Source of the DNA: Moraxella equi
Lineage (GTDB): Bacteria > Pseudomonadota > Gammaproteobacteria > Pseudomonadales > Moraxellaceae
NCBI RefSeq assembly: GCF_002027555.1
Contig: NZ_MXAP01000063.1
Span: 1 to 40,159 of the forward strand
DNA length: 40,159 nucleotides
Direction: 5' to 3'
Every line of letters starts with the position of its first letter. Position 1 is the first letter of the stretch. The notes below the pieces were generated by a model. The model did not search any database. It was not told where the DNA came from and was given only the letters and a program-made list of their open reading frames with translations. The position numbers and the translations under genes are program-made. Below are positions 15,120 through 22,864 of this stretch, piece after piece.

Positions 15120-15148
15120 ATTGTAAGCTAACCAACAAATAAAGTCAA
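15120..15148 (-). promoter_or_regulatory. Promoter of Ibs-like toxin mRNA, locus 1
   Basis: Leftward TTGACT (15148-15143), 17 bp, TACAAT (15125-15120). The predicted leader is about 85 nt and can fold (GATTG/CAATC near 15063-15078, TTGGT/ACCAA near 15042-15055). The same layout is at 31793-31821. Confidence 0.7.
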
Positions 15149-15209
15149 GTATTTTATGCGGTTTCGTGTAAATATTTGGCTTTTTTTATTTTCTCATCTA
15201 TTCATTTTT

Positions 15210-15238
15210 AACCGCCTATCTGATATGGGCGGTTTTTT
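15210..15238 (+). terminator. Hairpin with T-run before prohead protease
   Basis: AACCGCC (15210-15216) and GGCGGTT (15228-15234) with six T, 15 bp before the ATG. It may also end the locus-1 antisense RNA. It is nearly identical to the hairpin at 22835. Confidence 0.75.
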
Positions 15239-15253
15239 ATTGGAAAAAATAAA

Positions 15254-15892
15254 ATGACCAAAGCCTACTCCACCCTACAAATCAAATCGGTAACAGACAC
15301 CGATGATGAGCGTATCATCACAGGCATTGCCACCACACCCAGCACCGATAGGGACGATGATATTTTAGAGCCGACAGGGGCAAAATTTGCCCTGCCGATT
15401 CCGCTACTTTGGCAACACAATCATAATCAGCCCATTGGCGAAGTGATACAGGCAACCATTACCGACAAAGGCATTGAGATTGTCGCCAAAATTGCCAAAA
15501 TCGCTGATGATGGCAAATTAAAAGAACGCATTGACGAAGCGTGGCAATCTATCAAAAGTGGGCTTGTCAAATGCTTGTCGGTTGGCTTTAAAATCAAAGA
15601 ATATAATTATCTGGAAAGCTCGTGGGGTTTACACATCAAAGAGTGGGAATGGTATGAGTTATCTGTTGTAACCGTCCCTGCCAATGCCGATGCGGTCATT
15701 ACCAGCGTTAAGCAAATCAAAGACGCCTTTGATTTACAAAAACAGTGTCTGCCATTGCAACCAACCCCAAATCCACCGATTAACCCCATTGTACCACCAC
15801 CAACCCCAACTACAAACCAAAACCAAAAAAGCAACCAGTCAGACGGCTCAGTTGCTTTAATTTTATCAAACAACGGAGTATCGTTATTATGA
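15254..15892 (+). CDS. Prohead protease (HK97 family, U35)
   Basis: 212 residues. It shows the fold-specific motifs ERIITGIATTPSTDRDDDILEP, the catalytic His region LLWQHNHNQPIGEV (H55/H57), Ser109 in KCLSVGF, and EWYELSVVTVPANADA. It matures the head by removing the N-terminal part of the major capsid protein, encoded next. The C-terminal 45 residues are Pro/Thr/Asn-rich linker. Its stop overlaps the capsid start by 4 bp. Confidence 0.9.
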   Translation: MTKAYSTLQIKSVTDTDDERIITGIATTPSTDRDDDILEPTGAKFALPIPLLWQHNHNQPIGEVIQATITDKGIEIVAKIAKIADDGKLKERIDEAWQSIKSGLVKCLSVGFKIKEYNYLESSWGLHIKEWEWYELSVVTVPANADAVITSVKQIKDAFDLQKQCLPLQPTPNPPINPIVPPPTPTTNQNQKSNQSDGSVALILSNNGVSLL

Positions 15893-17226
15893 CTTATAAG
15901 CAGCAATTAGCAAAAGTCAAAGCAACCATCACCCAAAAACAAAAGTCTATGGGTGACATCATGACTAAGGCGGTGGGCGAAAACCGCACACCAAATGACG
16001 ACGAAGAGGCGCAAATTGCCCAAATCGAAGGTGAGATCAAGGCGTTGGAAAAGAATGCCGAACGCCTTGAAAAACTGATTAAATCAGTAGAAACCGCCCC
16101 AAATCCGACCGAGATTGGCGGTGAAAATCCAGAGCAAGCACAGGCATCGGCAATGGGCGAGCCTATCCCCAAAGAGAGTAAAAGCGTGAAAGTAGAATCC
16201 AACTTACCCAAAGGCATTGGCTTTGCACAAATGGCTCGTGCCAAAGCCCTATCTAGCAAACTTGCCAGCAAAGGCGAATTTGTGAGTGCCGCCGACATCG
16301 CCAAATCCGCAGGAATGCACCCCCTTGTCATTGCCGAGCTTGAAAAATCGGCGGTAGTGATGGACACCACAAACTCAGGCGTACTTGTGCCAACAAGCCC
16401 TCTTGTCAATGAATTTATTGAGCTGCTTAGAGCCCAAACCATCATTGATAAGCTCGCCAAATATATGCGAGCGGGCGACTTTGACGCTACCATCACAGGT
16501 ATGGCAACAGGGGCGACATCGGCGTGGGTGGGCGAAGGCGACCCAAAACCCGTTACCAATGCCACCTTTAACAGCGTGGAATTAAAACGCCACAAAGTTG
16601 CTGGCATTGCCGTTTTGACGGACGAACTCTCCCGTTTTAATAAATTTAATGGCGACCGCCGCATCTTAGATGATTTGATTGAGTCTAACCGCCTACTGCT
16701 TGATTTGACCTTCATTGACGACCAAGCCCAAAGTGCCACCCGTCCTGCTGGGTCATTGCACGGGGCAACCATCATCAATGCTACAGGCAACGAAGAGGCA
16801 CAAATTACAGCCGACCTTGCCAAGCTCCGCCAAGTCTTTATCAAGGCGAATTTGTCCTTGGCAGGAGCTCATTACATTATGAGTGAAACCCGAGCGTCCG
16901 AATGGGCGGAGCTGAAAAATCCGCTTGGTAATCCTGTCTTTACAGGGCTACAAGCATCAGCAGGCGAAAAAACGCTAAACGGCTTGCCTGTCATTGAGTC
17001 CGAAAGTGCTGGCAATATCGTGGAGCTTGTCAAACCAAGCGAATTTTATTTGGCAGACGAAGGACAGGTTGAAGTGTCATACAGCACCGAAGCCACCATC
17101 ACAATGCCAAATAAAACGCTTGTACACTTGTTCCAAGAGAACAAAGAAGCTATCCGAGCTGAACGCTTTATTAGTTGGGCAAAGCGCCGTCCAATGGCAG
17201 CCACCGCCATCAAGTACGAAGATTAA
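15889..17226 (+). CDS. Major capsid protein (HK97 fold)
   Basis: 445 residues. The first 75 or so form a charged coiled coil (delta/scaffold domain, EAQIAQIEGEIKALEKNAERLEKLIK), followed by a linker where the protease should cut. The mature part shows HK97-like features: VVMDTTNSGVLVPTSPLVNEFIELLRAQTIIDKLAKYMRAG, AWVGEGDPKPVTNATFNSVELKRHKVAGIAVLTDELSRF and a C-terminal VHLFQENKEAIRAERFISWAKRRPMA. Together with the upstream protease it forms a self-scaffolding head module. A terminator-like hairpin follows at 17244. Confidence 0.92.
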   Translation: MTYKQQLAKVKATITQKQKSMGDIMTKAVGENRTPNDDEEAQIAQIEGEIKALEKNAERLEKLIKSVETAPNPTEIGGENPEQAQASAMGEPIPKESKSVKVESNLPKGIGFAQMARAKALSSKLASKGEFVSAADIAKSAGMHPLVIAELEKSAVVMDTTNSGVLVPTSPLVNEFIELLRAQTIIDKLAKYMRAGDFDATITGMATGATSAWVGEGDPKPVTNATFNSVELKRHKVAGIAVLTDELSRFNKFNGDRRILDDLIESNRLLLDLTFIDDQAQSATRPAGSLHGATIINATGNEEAQITADLAKLRQVFIKANLSLAGAHYIMSETRASEWAELKNPLGNPVFTGLQASAGEKTLNGLPVIESESAGNIVELVKPSEFYLADEGQVEVSYSTEATITMPNKTLVHLFQENKEAIRAERFISWAKRRPMAATAIKYED

Positions 17227-17243
17227 GTGGTCATTTAACAAGA

Positions 17244-17276
17244 CAAAAAACAGTCCTATCGCAGGGCTGTTTTTGT
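17244..17276 (+). terminator. Hairpin with T-run behind capsid gene
   Basis: AAAAAACAGTCC and GGGCTGTTTTT around loop TATCGCA (core 17249-17271, one T:G pair). It could lower expression of the next genes relative to capsid. Confidence 0.65.
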
Positions 17277-17323
17277 GTTTTGGTGTTGTACCTAGTATCA
17301 AAACACAAAAACAGGAGCAGCCA

Positions 17324-17707
17324 ATGAAAATCAAATACCTAAAACCCGCCCCGAATGCCACCACAGGCGATGTTAAAGACATCAATACCGCCCAAGCCAA
17401 AATCCTTATCCAGCTTGGTTTTGCCGAAGTTTATGACGAAAACAACAGCGACAATGGCAATGCTGACGACTTATTTGGGCAGTTAGATGACAACCAAAAC
17501 CCCGAAAACGAACCACCTACCACCAACCAAGAACCATCCGAAACCGAAACCGCCAAACCTACGGCAGACGACCAAGAACCGCCCAAAGCTGACGAAGTGA
17601 GCGAACAAGTGCAAGAAGTTGCAGAAACTACCCTTGCCGAACCTGCCACACCCACCGAAACCGCCAAACCCAAAAAGACCAAGAAAACCAACACGGAAAA
17701 TAACTAA
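17324..17707 (+). CDS. Hypothetical acidic head protein
   Basis: 127 residues from the ATG at 17324, decided by AGGAG six bases upstream. The first 38 residues (MKIKYLKPAPNATTGDVKDI, QAKILIQLGFAEVY) look like a small folded domain common after capsid genes. The rest is a disordered Glu/Pro/Thr/Ala tail ending in a lysine patch (KPKKTKKT). Function unknown. It is fused by a 1-bp stop/start overlap (TAATG) to the portal gene, so it belongs to head morphogenesis. Confidence 0.65.
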   Translation: MKIKYLKPAPNATTGDVKDINTAQAKILIQLGFAEVYDENNSDNGNADDLFGQLDDNQNPENEPPTTNQEPSETETAKPTADDQEPPKADEVSEQVQEVAETTLAEPATPTETAKPKKTKKTNTENN

Positions 17708-19020
17708 TGGGCTTTTTTGATTTATTCCGCAAAAAATCGCTTACCCCTGCTCCGACTGGCGGTAACGGCTGGCTACCCATTATCAATGAACCCTACACAG
17801 GGGCGTGGCAAAAAAATGACGAGCTAAAACGCACCGATTTAACCAATTTTCACGCCATCTTTGCCTGTGTGTCGCTTATCGCAAGCGACATTGGCAAACT
17901 CAAAATGGACACAAAATCGGTACAAAATGGTGTACTTTTGCCTACCAAATCGCACGCCCAAAGACTACTAAAAAAGCCAAATCCCCACCAAACTTGGCAA
18001 CAATTTGCCGAGAATTGGATAACTTCCAAGCTTTTGCGGGGCAATGCTTATATCCTAAAAGAACGGGATTTGTTTGGCGATATTTTTCGCCTATGGGTGC
18101 TAAACCCCGACCGCGTCAAAGTGCTTGTCTCGAACAAAGGCGAAGTGTTTTATCAAGTCAGCCACGACAAACTTTTTGGACTGTCCGAAACCACCGTGCC
18201 AGCCAGCGAGATTATACACGACCGCTTTAACTGCCTTTACCACCCGCTTGTTGGCTTGTCGCCGATTAGTGCCTGTGCGGTGTCGGCAGGGGTTGGCTTG
18301 GCGATACAAGGCAATCAAGCGACTTTATTTAAAAACGACAGCCGTCCATCTGGTGTTTTGTCTGTGCCAAGTGCTATTAGCCAAGCTCGTGCTGATGAAT
18401 TAAAACTTCAATGGCGACAAAAATATACAGGGGCAAACAGGGGTGATGTGGCGGTGCTGGGCGATGGAGCAAAATATGAGCAGATTAGTCTATCATCTGC
18501 CGACACCCAAGCCCTTGAACAGCTTAAAATGACCGCTGAAATTGTCTGCTCGGTGTTCCATGTCCCTGCTTTTAAGATTGGGCTTGGCGTGGTTGCCACA
18601 GGGCAAAAGGTGTCTGACCTTAACGAGATTTATTATAGCGACTGTTTGCAACACTACATTGAAGCCATTGAGAACTTGCTTGATGAGCATTTGGGGCTAG
18701 AAAAAGGCACAGAAATCATCGCCGACCTAACCAGCCTTATCCGAATGGATAGTATGAGCCAAATGCTCTACCTTAAAGAAGGTACACACTCTGGCATTTT
18801 GTCACCCAACGAAGCACGGGCAACGCTCGGGCTACCGCCTGTTGTCGGGGGCGAGTCTCCGCTTATGCAACAGCAAAATTATAGCCTATCCGCCCTTGCC
18901 AAACGAGATAACAGCGAAGACCCATTCAATGCCAAACCCAAAGCCGAACCAACACCAGCAAAGGCGGTCAAGCCCCGTTTACGCATTCGGGCAGTTTTGG
19001 GCGATAAAGGGGGTAAATAA
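17707..19020 (+). CDS. Portal protein (HK97 family)
   Basis: 437 residues. Typical portal motifs are seen: an N-terminal GFFDLFRKK, HAIFACVSLIASDIGKLKM, LLRGNAYILKERD, PASEIIHDRFNCLYHPLVGLSPI and SVFHVPAFKIGLG. It forms the dodecameric DNA entry ring at one vertex. It lies downstream of the protease and capsid genes rather than directly after terminase, the reverse of the common HK97 order. It overlaps both neighbours by one base. Confidence 0.92.
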   Translation: MGFFDLFRKKSLTPAPTGGNGWLPIINEPYTGAWQKNDELKRTDLTNFHAIFACVSLIASDIGKLKMDTKSVQNGVLLPTKSHAQRLLKKPNPHQTWQQFAENWITSKLLRGNAYILKERDLFGDIFRLWVLNPDRVKVLVSNKGEVFYQVSHDKLFGLSETTVPASEIIHDRFNCLYHPLVGLSPISACAVSAGVGLAIQGNQATLFKNDSRPSGVLSVPSAISQARADELKLQWRQKYTGANRGDVAVLGDGAKYEQISLSSADTQALEQLKMTAEIVCSVFHVPAFKIGLGVVATGQKVSDLNEIYYSDCLQHYIEAIENLLDEHLGLEKGTEIIADLTSLIRMDSMSQMLYLKEGTHSGILSPNEARATLGLPPVVGGESPLMQQQNYSLSALAKRDNSEDPFNAKPKAEPTPAKAVKPRLRIRAVLGDKGGK

Positions 19021-19307
19021 TGACAGATTTTGCCACCCTTGACGAAGTCAAACACCATTTACGCTATGACGATGACAGCAATGACACAATTTTGGCAATT
19101 TACTTACAAACTGCCGAAAATGCCGTTAAAAACTACATCACAGACGAGGTTAAAGATGAAATGTTACCAAGCCTAAAAACCGCCACATTGCTGATGGTTG
19201 GTTATCTTGATGACAACCGCAACAGCGAGAACGGGGAAGAATTTGGCAACTTTTTACCCGCTCCTGTTCGTCAAATTTTAAGTCCGTATCGCACACCGAC
19301 TTTCTAG
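19020..19307 (+). CDS. Head-tail connector protein (HK97 gp6-like)
   Basis: 95 residues, almost all helical: LDEVKHHLRYDDDSNDTILAIYLQTAENAVKNYI, then KTATLLMVGYLDDNR and the conserved end LPAPVRQILSPYR. This is the pattern of phage_gp6/connector proteins, which form the adaptor ring under the portal. It starts at the portal stop. Confidence 0.85.
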   Translation: MTDFATLDEVKHHLRYDDDSNDTILAIYLQTAENAVKNYITDEVKDEMLPSLKTATLLMVGYLDDNRNSENGEEFGNFLPAPVRQILSPYRTPTF

Positions 19308-19315
19308 GGGGAATA

Positions 19316-19651
19316 ATGAACGCTACACCACTTCGCCACCGCCTAAAATTTTTCCGCCAGTCTACCACTCGCTCCGCAACAGGTGCGGTCAAAGTGGGGC
19401 AATGGGAACATACCCTAACCCTTTGGGGGCAAATTACCCCGTTATCGGTCAAGGATATTATCGCAGGGCAAGCAGCAGACAGCCAAATCACCGCAAGAGC
19501 CAAAATCCGCCACCGCACCGACATAGACGGCACCATGCGAGTACAGCACGCAGGGCGAATGTATGAGATTATGGGCGAGCCATTGGCGGATAATAACACA
19601 GGGCGTGAATATCTCACATTAGTGCTAAAAGGGGTTGCCGATGCAGATTAG
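19316..19651 (+). CDS. Head closure protein (SPP1 gp16/HK97 gp7-like)
   Basis: 111 residues, beta-rich. It starts with LRHRLKFFRQSTTRSATGAVKVGQWEHTLTLWGQITPL and ends with GRMYEIMGEPLADNNTGREYLTLVLKGV, the standard form of phage head closure (head-tail joining) proteins. AGGGGG lies five bases before the ATG. It overlaps the next gene by 11 bp. Confidence 0.85.
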   Translation: MNATPLRHRLKFFRQSTTRSATGAVKVGQWEHTLTLWGQITPLSVKDIIAGQAADSQITARAKIRHRTDIDGTMRVQHAGRMYEIMGEPLADNNTGREYLTLVLKGVADAD

Positions 19652-20180
19652 GGGGCTTGATGAGCTTAATAAAAAACTACACCAACTGCGTGAAGAAGTA
19701 GGCAACAAAGATGCAGGCGGTGTGCTGTATGGCTCTCTCATGTTTGCTAGTACGCCGATGTATCAAGCCATCAGAGCCAAAGCCCCTGTTAGTCCTAGCA
19801 TGTATCGACGGTATATGTCAGGCGGTCAAGGCACTGGCTATTATTATGATAAAAATGGCAAAAAACGCAGACGACGTGCCAAGCGTGGTACGGGCAAATA
19901 CCAGATGCAAAACCCTGGTCTGTATCGCCAATCCATTAAACGCAGACGGCTAACCAAAGGGGTTAGTGCCAACATAGACGGAGCAGCCATTGCCATTTAT
20001 GTGGCGGAAAATACAGGCAAGACTTTTGGTGATGCGTATTATTGGTTTTTTAATGAATATGGCACAGCTTACCAAGCCCCACGTCCCATTTTTCGTCCGA
20101 CATTTGATGGTGGCTATGCCAATGCAGAAGTCCGCTTTGCCCAAAAGCTCGGGGAGCGAATTGATAAAATCATGGGCTAG
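19641..20180 (+). CDS. Tail completion protein (HK97 gp10 family)
   Basis: 179 residues from the ATG at 19641, which has AAGGGG six bases upstream. The gp10 pattern is visible: MQIRGLDELNKKLHQL, AIRAKAPVSP and the end YYWFFNEYGTAYQAPRPIFRPTFD. An Arg/Lys-rich insertion (KKRRRRAKRGTG) between about 70 and 95 is unusually basic. It would connect head-completion and tail-terminator rings. The next expected gene, the tail terminator (22889), is displaced by about 2.7 kb of accessory genes. Confidence 0.85.
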   Translation: MQIRGLDELNKKLHQLREEVGNKDAGGVLYGSLMFASTPMYQAIRAKAPVSPSMYRRYMSGGQGTGYYYDKNGKKRRRRAKRGTGKYQMQNPGLYRQSIKRRRLTKGVSANIDGAAIAIYVAENTGKTFGDAYYWFFNEYGTAYQAPRPIFRPTFDGGYANAEVRFAQKLGERIDKIMG

Positions 20181-20182
20181 TA

Positions 20183-20211
20183 TTGCTATTTTGTTGCTAA
20201 ATGTGTATTAT
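20183..20211 (+). promoter_or_regulatory. Promoter of the nuclease cassette
   Basis: TTGCTA (20183-20188), 17 bp, TATTAT (20206-20211), starting 3 bp after the preceding stop codon. With the terminator at 21328 it makes 20183-21357 an autonomous transcription unit. Confidence 0.5.
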
Positions 20212-20236
20212 GTAAGCTCTTTTGGTGGGAGTTTAT

Positions 20237-21274
20237 ATGCAAAAATTTCTGACAAGTCTAGGTACTGCTGGGGGCATTGTCATCATCATGATGGCTTTGC
20301 TGTTTATGCTCTTAAACTTTTTTGGTGGACTGTTGATGTTCGGTGCGGGCTTACTTGGTCTGCCACGAATACGCAATAAATTAAAAATAACAGGCAAAAA
20401 AGCCTTTGGTATGGGCTTTGTCTTGTACATTGTTGGCTTTTCCTTGGTTGTGGCGTTCACGGAAGCACCAGAGCGACAACCTGAAATGGTTCAAAGTACA
20501 CCAAAACCACAAAGTATAGAGCCAAAACCTGTTGATGAAGTGCCACAGGCAACAGTAGAGCCAGTAACAGAGCCAGTAGCCCAAACTGTTGTTGTTCCTG
20601 CACCAATAGTTACCACGCCCCCAGTGGTTGCCGAAAACGAAAAAGCAGTGAGCAAATATGACGTGTCGTGTAAAATCGTGGGGGTTAGTGATGGCGACAC
20701 CGCCACTTGTCTGACTAATGATAAAAAACAAATTAAGATAAGGTTTGACCAAATAGATGCTCCTGAGACGGGGCAGGATTTTGGCAGTGCGTCCAAAAAA
20801 GCTTTGTCGGATATGATTTTTGGTAAAACCGTTGAGCTTGACACCAAGGAACAGGATAAGTATGGGCGTACAGTTGCCGAAGTGTTTGTTGATGACAAAA
20901 ATATCAATAAAGAAATGGTGGCTTTGGGTATGGCGTGGGCTTATCGTGAGTATGTTAAGGATAACGAATATATAGACTTGGAGACTAAGGCGAGACGAGA
21001 TAGCCTTGGTTTATGGTCGCAACCTGATGCCATATATCCTAGTGATTTTAGGCGTGGCAAACGTGGCGAGCAGTCCATCCCTACTCAAACACAGCAAATC
21101 GCCCAATCACAAGAGAAAAGAGATTTGGCAGATAGTGGCGGTAAATGCGGTTCAAAACGAACTTGCAAACAGATGTCATCATGTGCCGAAGCTAAGCATT
21201 ATCTTAATGTCTGTGGTCTATCTCGTCTTGATAGAGATGGTGATGGCATTCCCTGTGAGACTTTGTGTAAATAG
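20237..21274 (+). CDS. Membrane-anchored thermonuclease (SNase) with Excalibur domain
   Basis: 345 residues from the ATG at 20237 (GGGAG five bases upstream). Hydrophobic segments at about 13-42 and 57-74 flank a strongly basic loop (RIRNKLKITGKK), so by the positive-inside rule both ends face the periplasm. A Pro/Val-rich linker (about 78-135) leads to a staphylococcal-nuclease domain (about 141-265) with R169, D174, E177 and R211 in the expected places. The end (C304 to C344, DRDGDGIPC) is a calcium-binding Excalibur domain. It probably degrades DNA at the outer face of the inner membrane. Its place in the late operon, with its own promoter and terminator, marks it as a moron; exclusion of superinfecting phage DNA is a plausible but unproven role. 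Confidence 0.85.
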   Translation: MQKFLTSLGTAGGIVIIMMALLFMLLNFFGGLLMFGAGLLGLPRIRNKLKITGKKAFGMGFVLYIVGFSLVVAFTEAPERQPEMVQSTPKPQSIEPKPVDEVPQATVEPVTEPVAQTVVVPAPIVTTPPVVAENEKAVSKYDVSCKIVGVSDGDTATCLTNDKKQIKIRFDQIDAPETGQDFGSASKKALSDMIFGKTVELDTKEQDKYGRTVAEVFVDDKNINKEMVALGMAWAYREYVKDNEYIDLETKARRDSLGLWSQPDAIYPSDFRRGKRGEQSIPTQTQQIAQSQEKRDLADSGGKCGSKRTCKQMSSCAEAKHYLNVCGLSRLDRDGDGIPCETLCK

Positions 21275-21327
21275 TCACCCAACCCCAACTGCGGTGTTGT
21301 CCCCACAGTTAAACCCACTTTTTAACC

Positions 21328-21357
21328 AAGCAAGCGAAAAAACGCTTGCTTTTTTTT
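21328..21357 (+). terminator. Terminator of the nuclease cassette
   Basis: AAGCAAGCG (21328-21336), loop AAAAAA, CGCTTGCTT (21343-21351) and eight T: a perfect 9-bp stem. Confidence 0.88.
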
Positions 21358-21371
21358 GTAACCTAAGTTAG

Positions 21372-21600
21372 TATAATCTCACTACTAAAATTCAGCGGTA
21401 TCAAATCTCGCCCCGTTAGAGCGTTATTTTTATGCCTAAAATTTGTCAGTTGTTGCGATATATCAATAACTGAACAGAAAAACGCATAGCCACCTTCGTC
21501 TTATGACGGGTTGAGAGGCGTAATACAACACCCGTAAGGGAAATATGCCCGCCGTCTGAATCGGTAGTTGAGACCCGTTACCCTATTTGGGTAATGTTTG
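21372..21600 (+). ncRNA. C4-like structured RNA leader of the antirepressor
   Basis: A TATAAT (21372-21377) with a weak -35 is followed by about 220 nt of folded, gene-free sequence. Stems: CAGTTGTTG/CAATAACTG (21447-21472), TATGC/GCATA (21431, 21484), CGTC/GACG (21497-21508), GGCGTA/TATGCC (21517-21549) enclosing CCC-GTAA-GGG, and TTACCC/GGGTAA (21578-21594). ACGGGT (21506) can pair with ACCCGT at 21530 or 21573. CTGAAT (21556) is complementary to the ATTCAG of the antirepressor ribosome binding site (21610-21615). P1/P7 C4 RNAs control antirepressor genes in just this way. Identity as C4 is an inference from position and pairing. Confidence 0.5.
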
Positions 21601-21615
21601 CTAACTAAAATTCAG
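21384..21615 (+). repeat. 12-bp direct repeat framing the structured leader
   Basis: ACTAAAATTCAG at 21384-21395, near the predicted RNA start, and again at 21604-21615, overlapping the antirepressor ribosome binding site. Confidence 0.7.
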
Positions 21616-21625
21616 GAGACATTTT

Positions 21626-22492
21626 ATGTCAAATCAAATCCAAATCGTGAATTTTCACGACCAATCCCTAATCACCCTACAAAAAGACAATGTCGCTTAT
21701 GTAGCAATGAAGTCCGTTTGCGACAATATCGGACTTGATTGGGAAGCTCAACGCCAACGCATTAGTCGTGATGAAGTATTAAATTCAACCGCCTGTATGA
21801 TAAAGGCAGTTGCCACAGATGGTAAAATGCGTGAATTGCTATGCCTACCAATCCACTACTTAAACGGCTGGCTGTTTGGTGTAGATGTAAACCGTGTTAA
21901 AGAAAACAACAGAGAAAAACTCATCACTTACAAGAAAGAATGTTATCAAGCCTTACACGACTACTGGCATAAAGGCGTGGCGGTCAATGAGCGAATGGTG
22001 GTAAATACCCCAACCCTGTCCACCGTCAAAGAGCGAAACGGATTGGTGAAAACTTGTGAATGGTTTGTGCGTGTGGCAAGCTACCTAGATTATAGCGAAG
22101 TGTATAACCTTGTTCATCATCGCTTTAATGTGGATAAGCTATCCGAGCTAACAACTGAACAAGTCGGGCAAGCCACCGAATACCTACAAGGGCTACTGCT
22201 CCAAGCCATCGCCCAGCGTAGGGGGTTTAATCCCCAAACCCCTTTGCCACTACCACCGATGCACAGAGCTGATGTCGGCAAATACGATAACGATGGCGTA
22301 TTATGGACACGGGTGTTAGAGCCTGATGAGCAGATTGTCAGAACCAGAGACATTCCACAGCTTATCATTAATGAGCCTTATATTGATGGCGAAACCTTGA
22401 CCGCCATTAACTATGCGTCATCGGCACGGCTTGCGTCTATGCTAAAAAATCCGCCGTTTCTTAGCACGCTTGACAATGCAAAGGAGGTGTAA
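21626..22492 (+). CDS. Phage antirepressor (P22_AR_N domain)
   Basis: 288 residues. The N-terminal half is a P22AR N-domain: IQIVNFHDQSLITLQKDNVAYVAMKSVCDNIGLDWEAQRQRI, LCLPIHYLNGWLFGVDVNRV, LITYKKECYQALHDYW. The C-terminal half is unlike known domains I can name. Antirepressors of this family bind or displace phage repressors and favour lytic growth. Here the gene sits within the late operon behind a C4-like leader, so its expression is probably held down in the lysogen by RNA. AGGAG lies seven bases before the ATG. Confidence 0.85.
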   Translation: MSNQIQIVNFHDQSLITLQKDNVAYVAMKSVCDNIGLDWEAQRQRISRDEVLNSTACMIKAVATDGKMRELLCLPIHYLNGWLFGVDVNRVKENNREKLITYKKECYQALHDYWHKGVAVNERMVVNTPTLSTVKERNGLVKTCEWFVRVASYLDYSEVYNLVHHRFNVDKLSELTTEQVGQATEYLQGLLLQAIAQRRGFNPQTPLPLPPMHRADVGKYDNDGVLWTRVLEPDEQIVRTRDIPQLIINEPYIDGETLTAINYASSARLASMLKNPPFLSTLDNAKEV

Positions 22493-22493
22493 G

Positions 22494-22763
22494 ATGATAA
22501 CGATTGCCACCCCAAAAGCCCTGTTGGACGAAGCAGGCAGTGACATCAACAAATGCCTATCTCTTATCTATATGATGATGGAGTATTATGATGACGAAAA
22601 TGATAGTGAAATCACGACACGCCTTGCCATCATCGCTGATATGCAAGAAAGTCTGGGCGACAAACTCAGAAAGTGCGGGGCGTATCTGGGCGAGATTGAC
22701 CGTAAAAAACCTTGCACCAACCGCCAAAAGACAGACTTGGAGCGTCTGCCCAAAGTCGCCTAA
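22494..22763 (+). CDS. Hypothetical helical protein downstream of antirepressor
   Basis: 89 residues with a very strong AAGGAGG before the ATG, 1 bp after the antirepressor stop. It is helical (PKALLDEAGSDINKCLSLIYMMMEYYDDEND, ITTRLAIIADMQESLGDKLRKCGAYL) and resembles small regulatory or coiled-coil phage proteins; no family is recognised. It should be co-translated with the antirepressor. Confidence 0.6.
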   Translation: MITIATPKALLDEAGSDINKCLSLIYMMMEYYDDENDSEITTRLAIIADMQESLGDKLRKCGAYLGEIDRKKPCTNRQKTDLERLPKVA

Positions 22764-22777
22764 GACCTTAAAAGTAC

Positions 22778-22806
22778 TTGAAATTTAGACCAGTTTGGGG
22801 TATGAT
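22778..22806 (+). promoter_or_regulatory. Internal promoter A (twin of 24459)
   Basis: TTGAAA (22778-22783), a 17-bp spacer containing TTAGACCAGTTT, and TATGAT (22801-22806). A dyad (TTTGGGG-TATGA / TCATA-CT-CCCAAA, 22794-22823) straddles the -10. The RNA would run only about 50 nt before the terminator at 22835. Confidence 0.6.
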
Positions 22807-22834
22807 TTTGTCATACTCCCAAATTGTATGTTTG

Positions 22835-22864
22835 AACCGCCTATCTGATGATGGGCGGTTTTTT
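22835..22864 (+). terminator. Hairpin with T-run before tail terminator gene
   Basis: AACCGCC (22835-22841) and GGCGGTT (22854-22860) with six T; its loop sequence nearly repeats that of 15210. Confidence 0.75.

Noticed and set aside
15894..16844. 316-codon open frame on the minus strand opposite the capsid gene
   Set aside because: It is antisense to a clear HK97 capsid gene; the composition (Ser/Ala/Met-rich) is that of a mirrored frame and there is no ribosome binding site.
21384..21615. 12-bp repeats as target-site duplication of a transposon or intron
   Set aside because: There is no transposase, no terminal inverted repeats and no split gene; the enclosed sequence folds like a regulatory leader.
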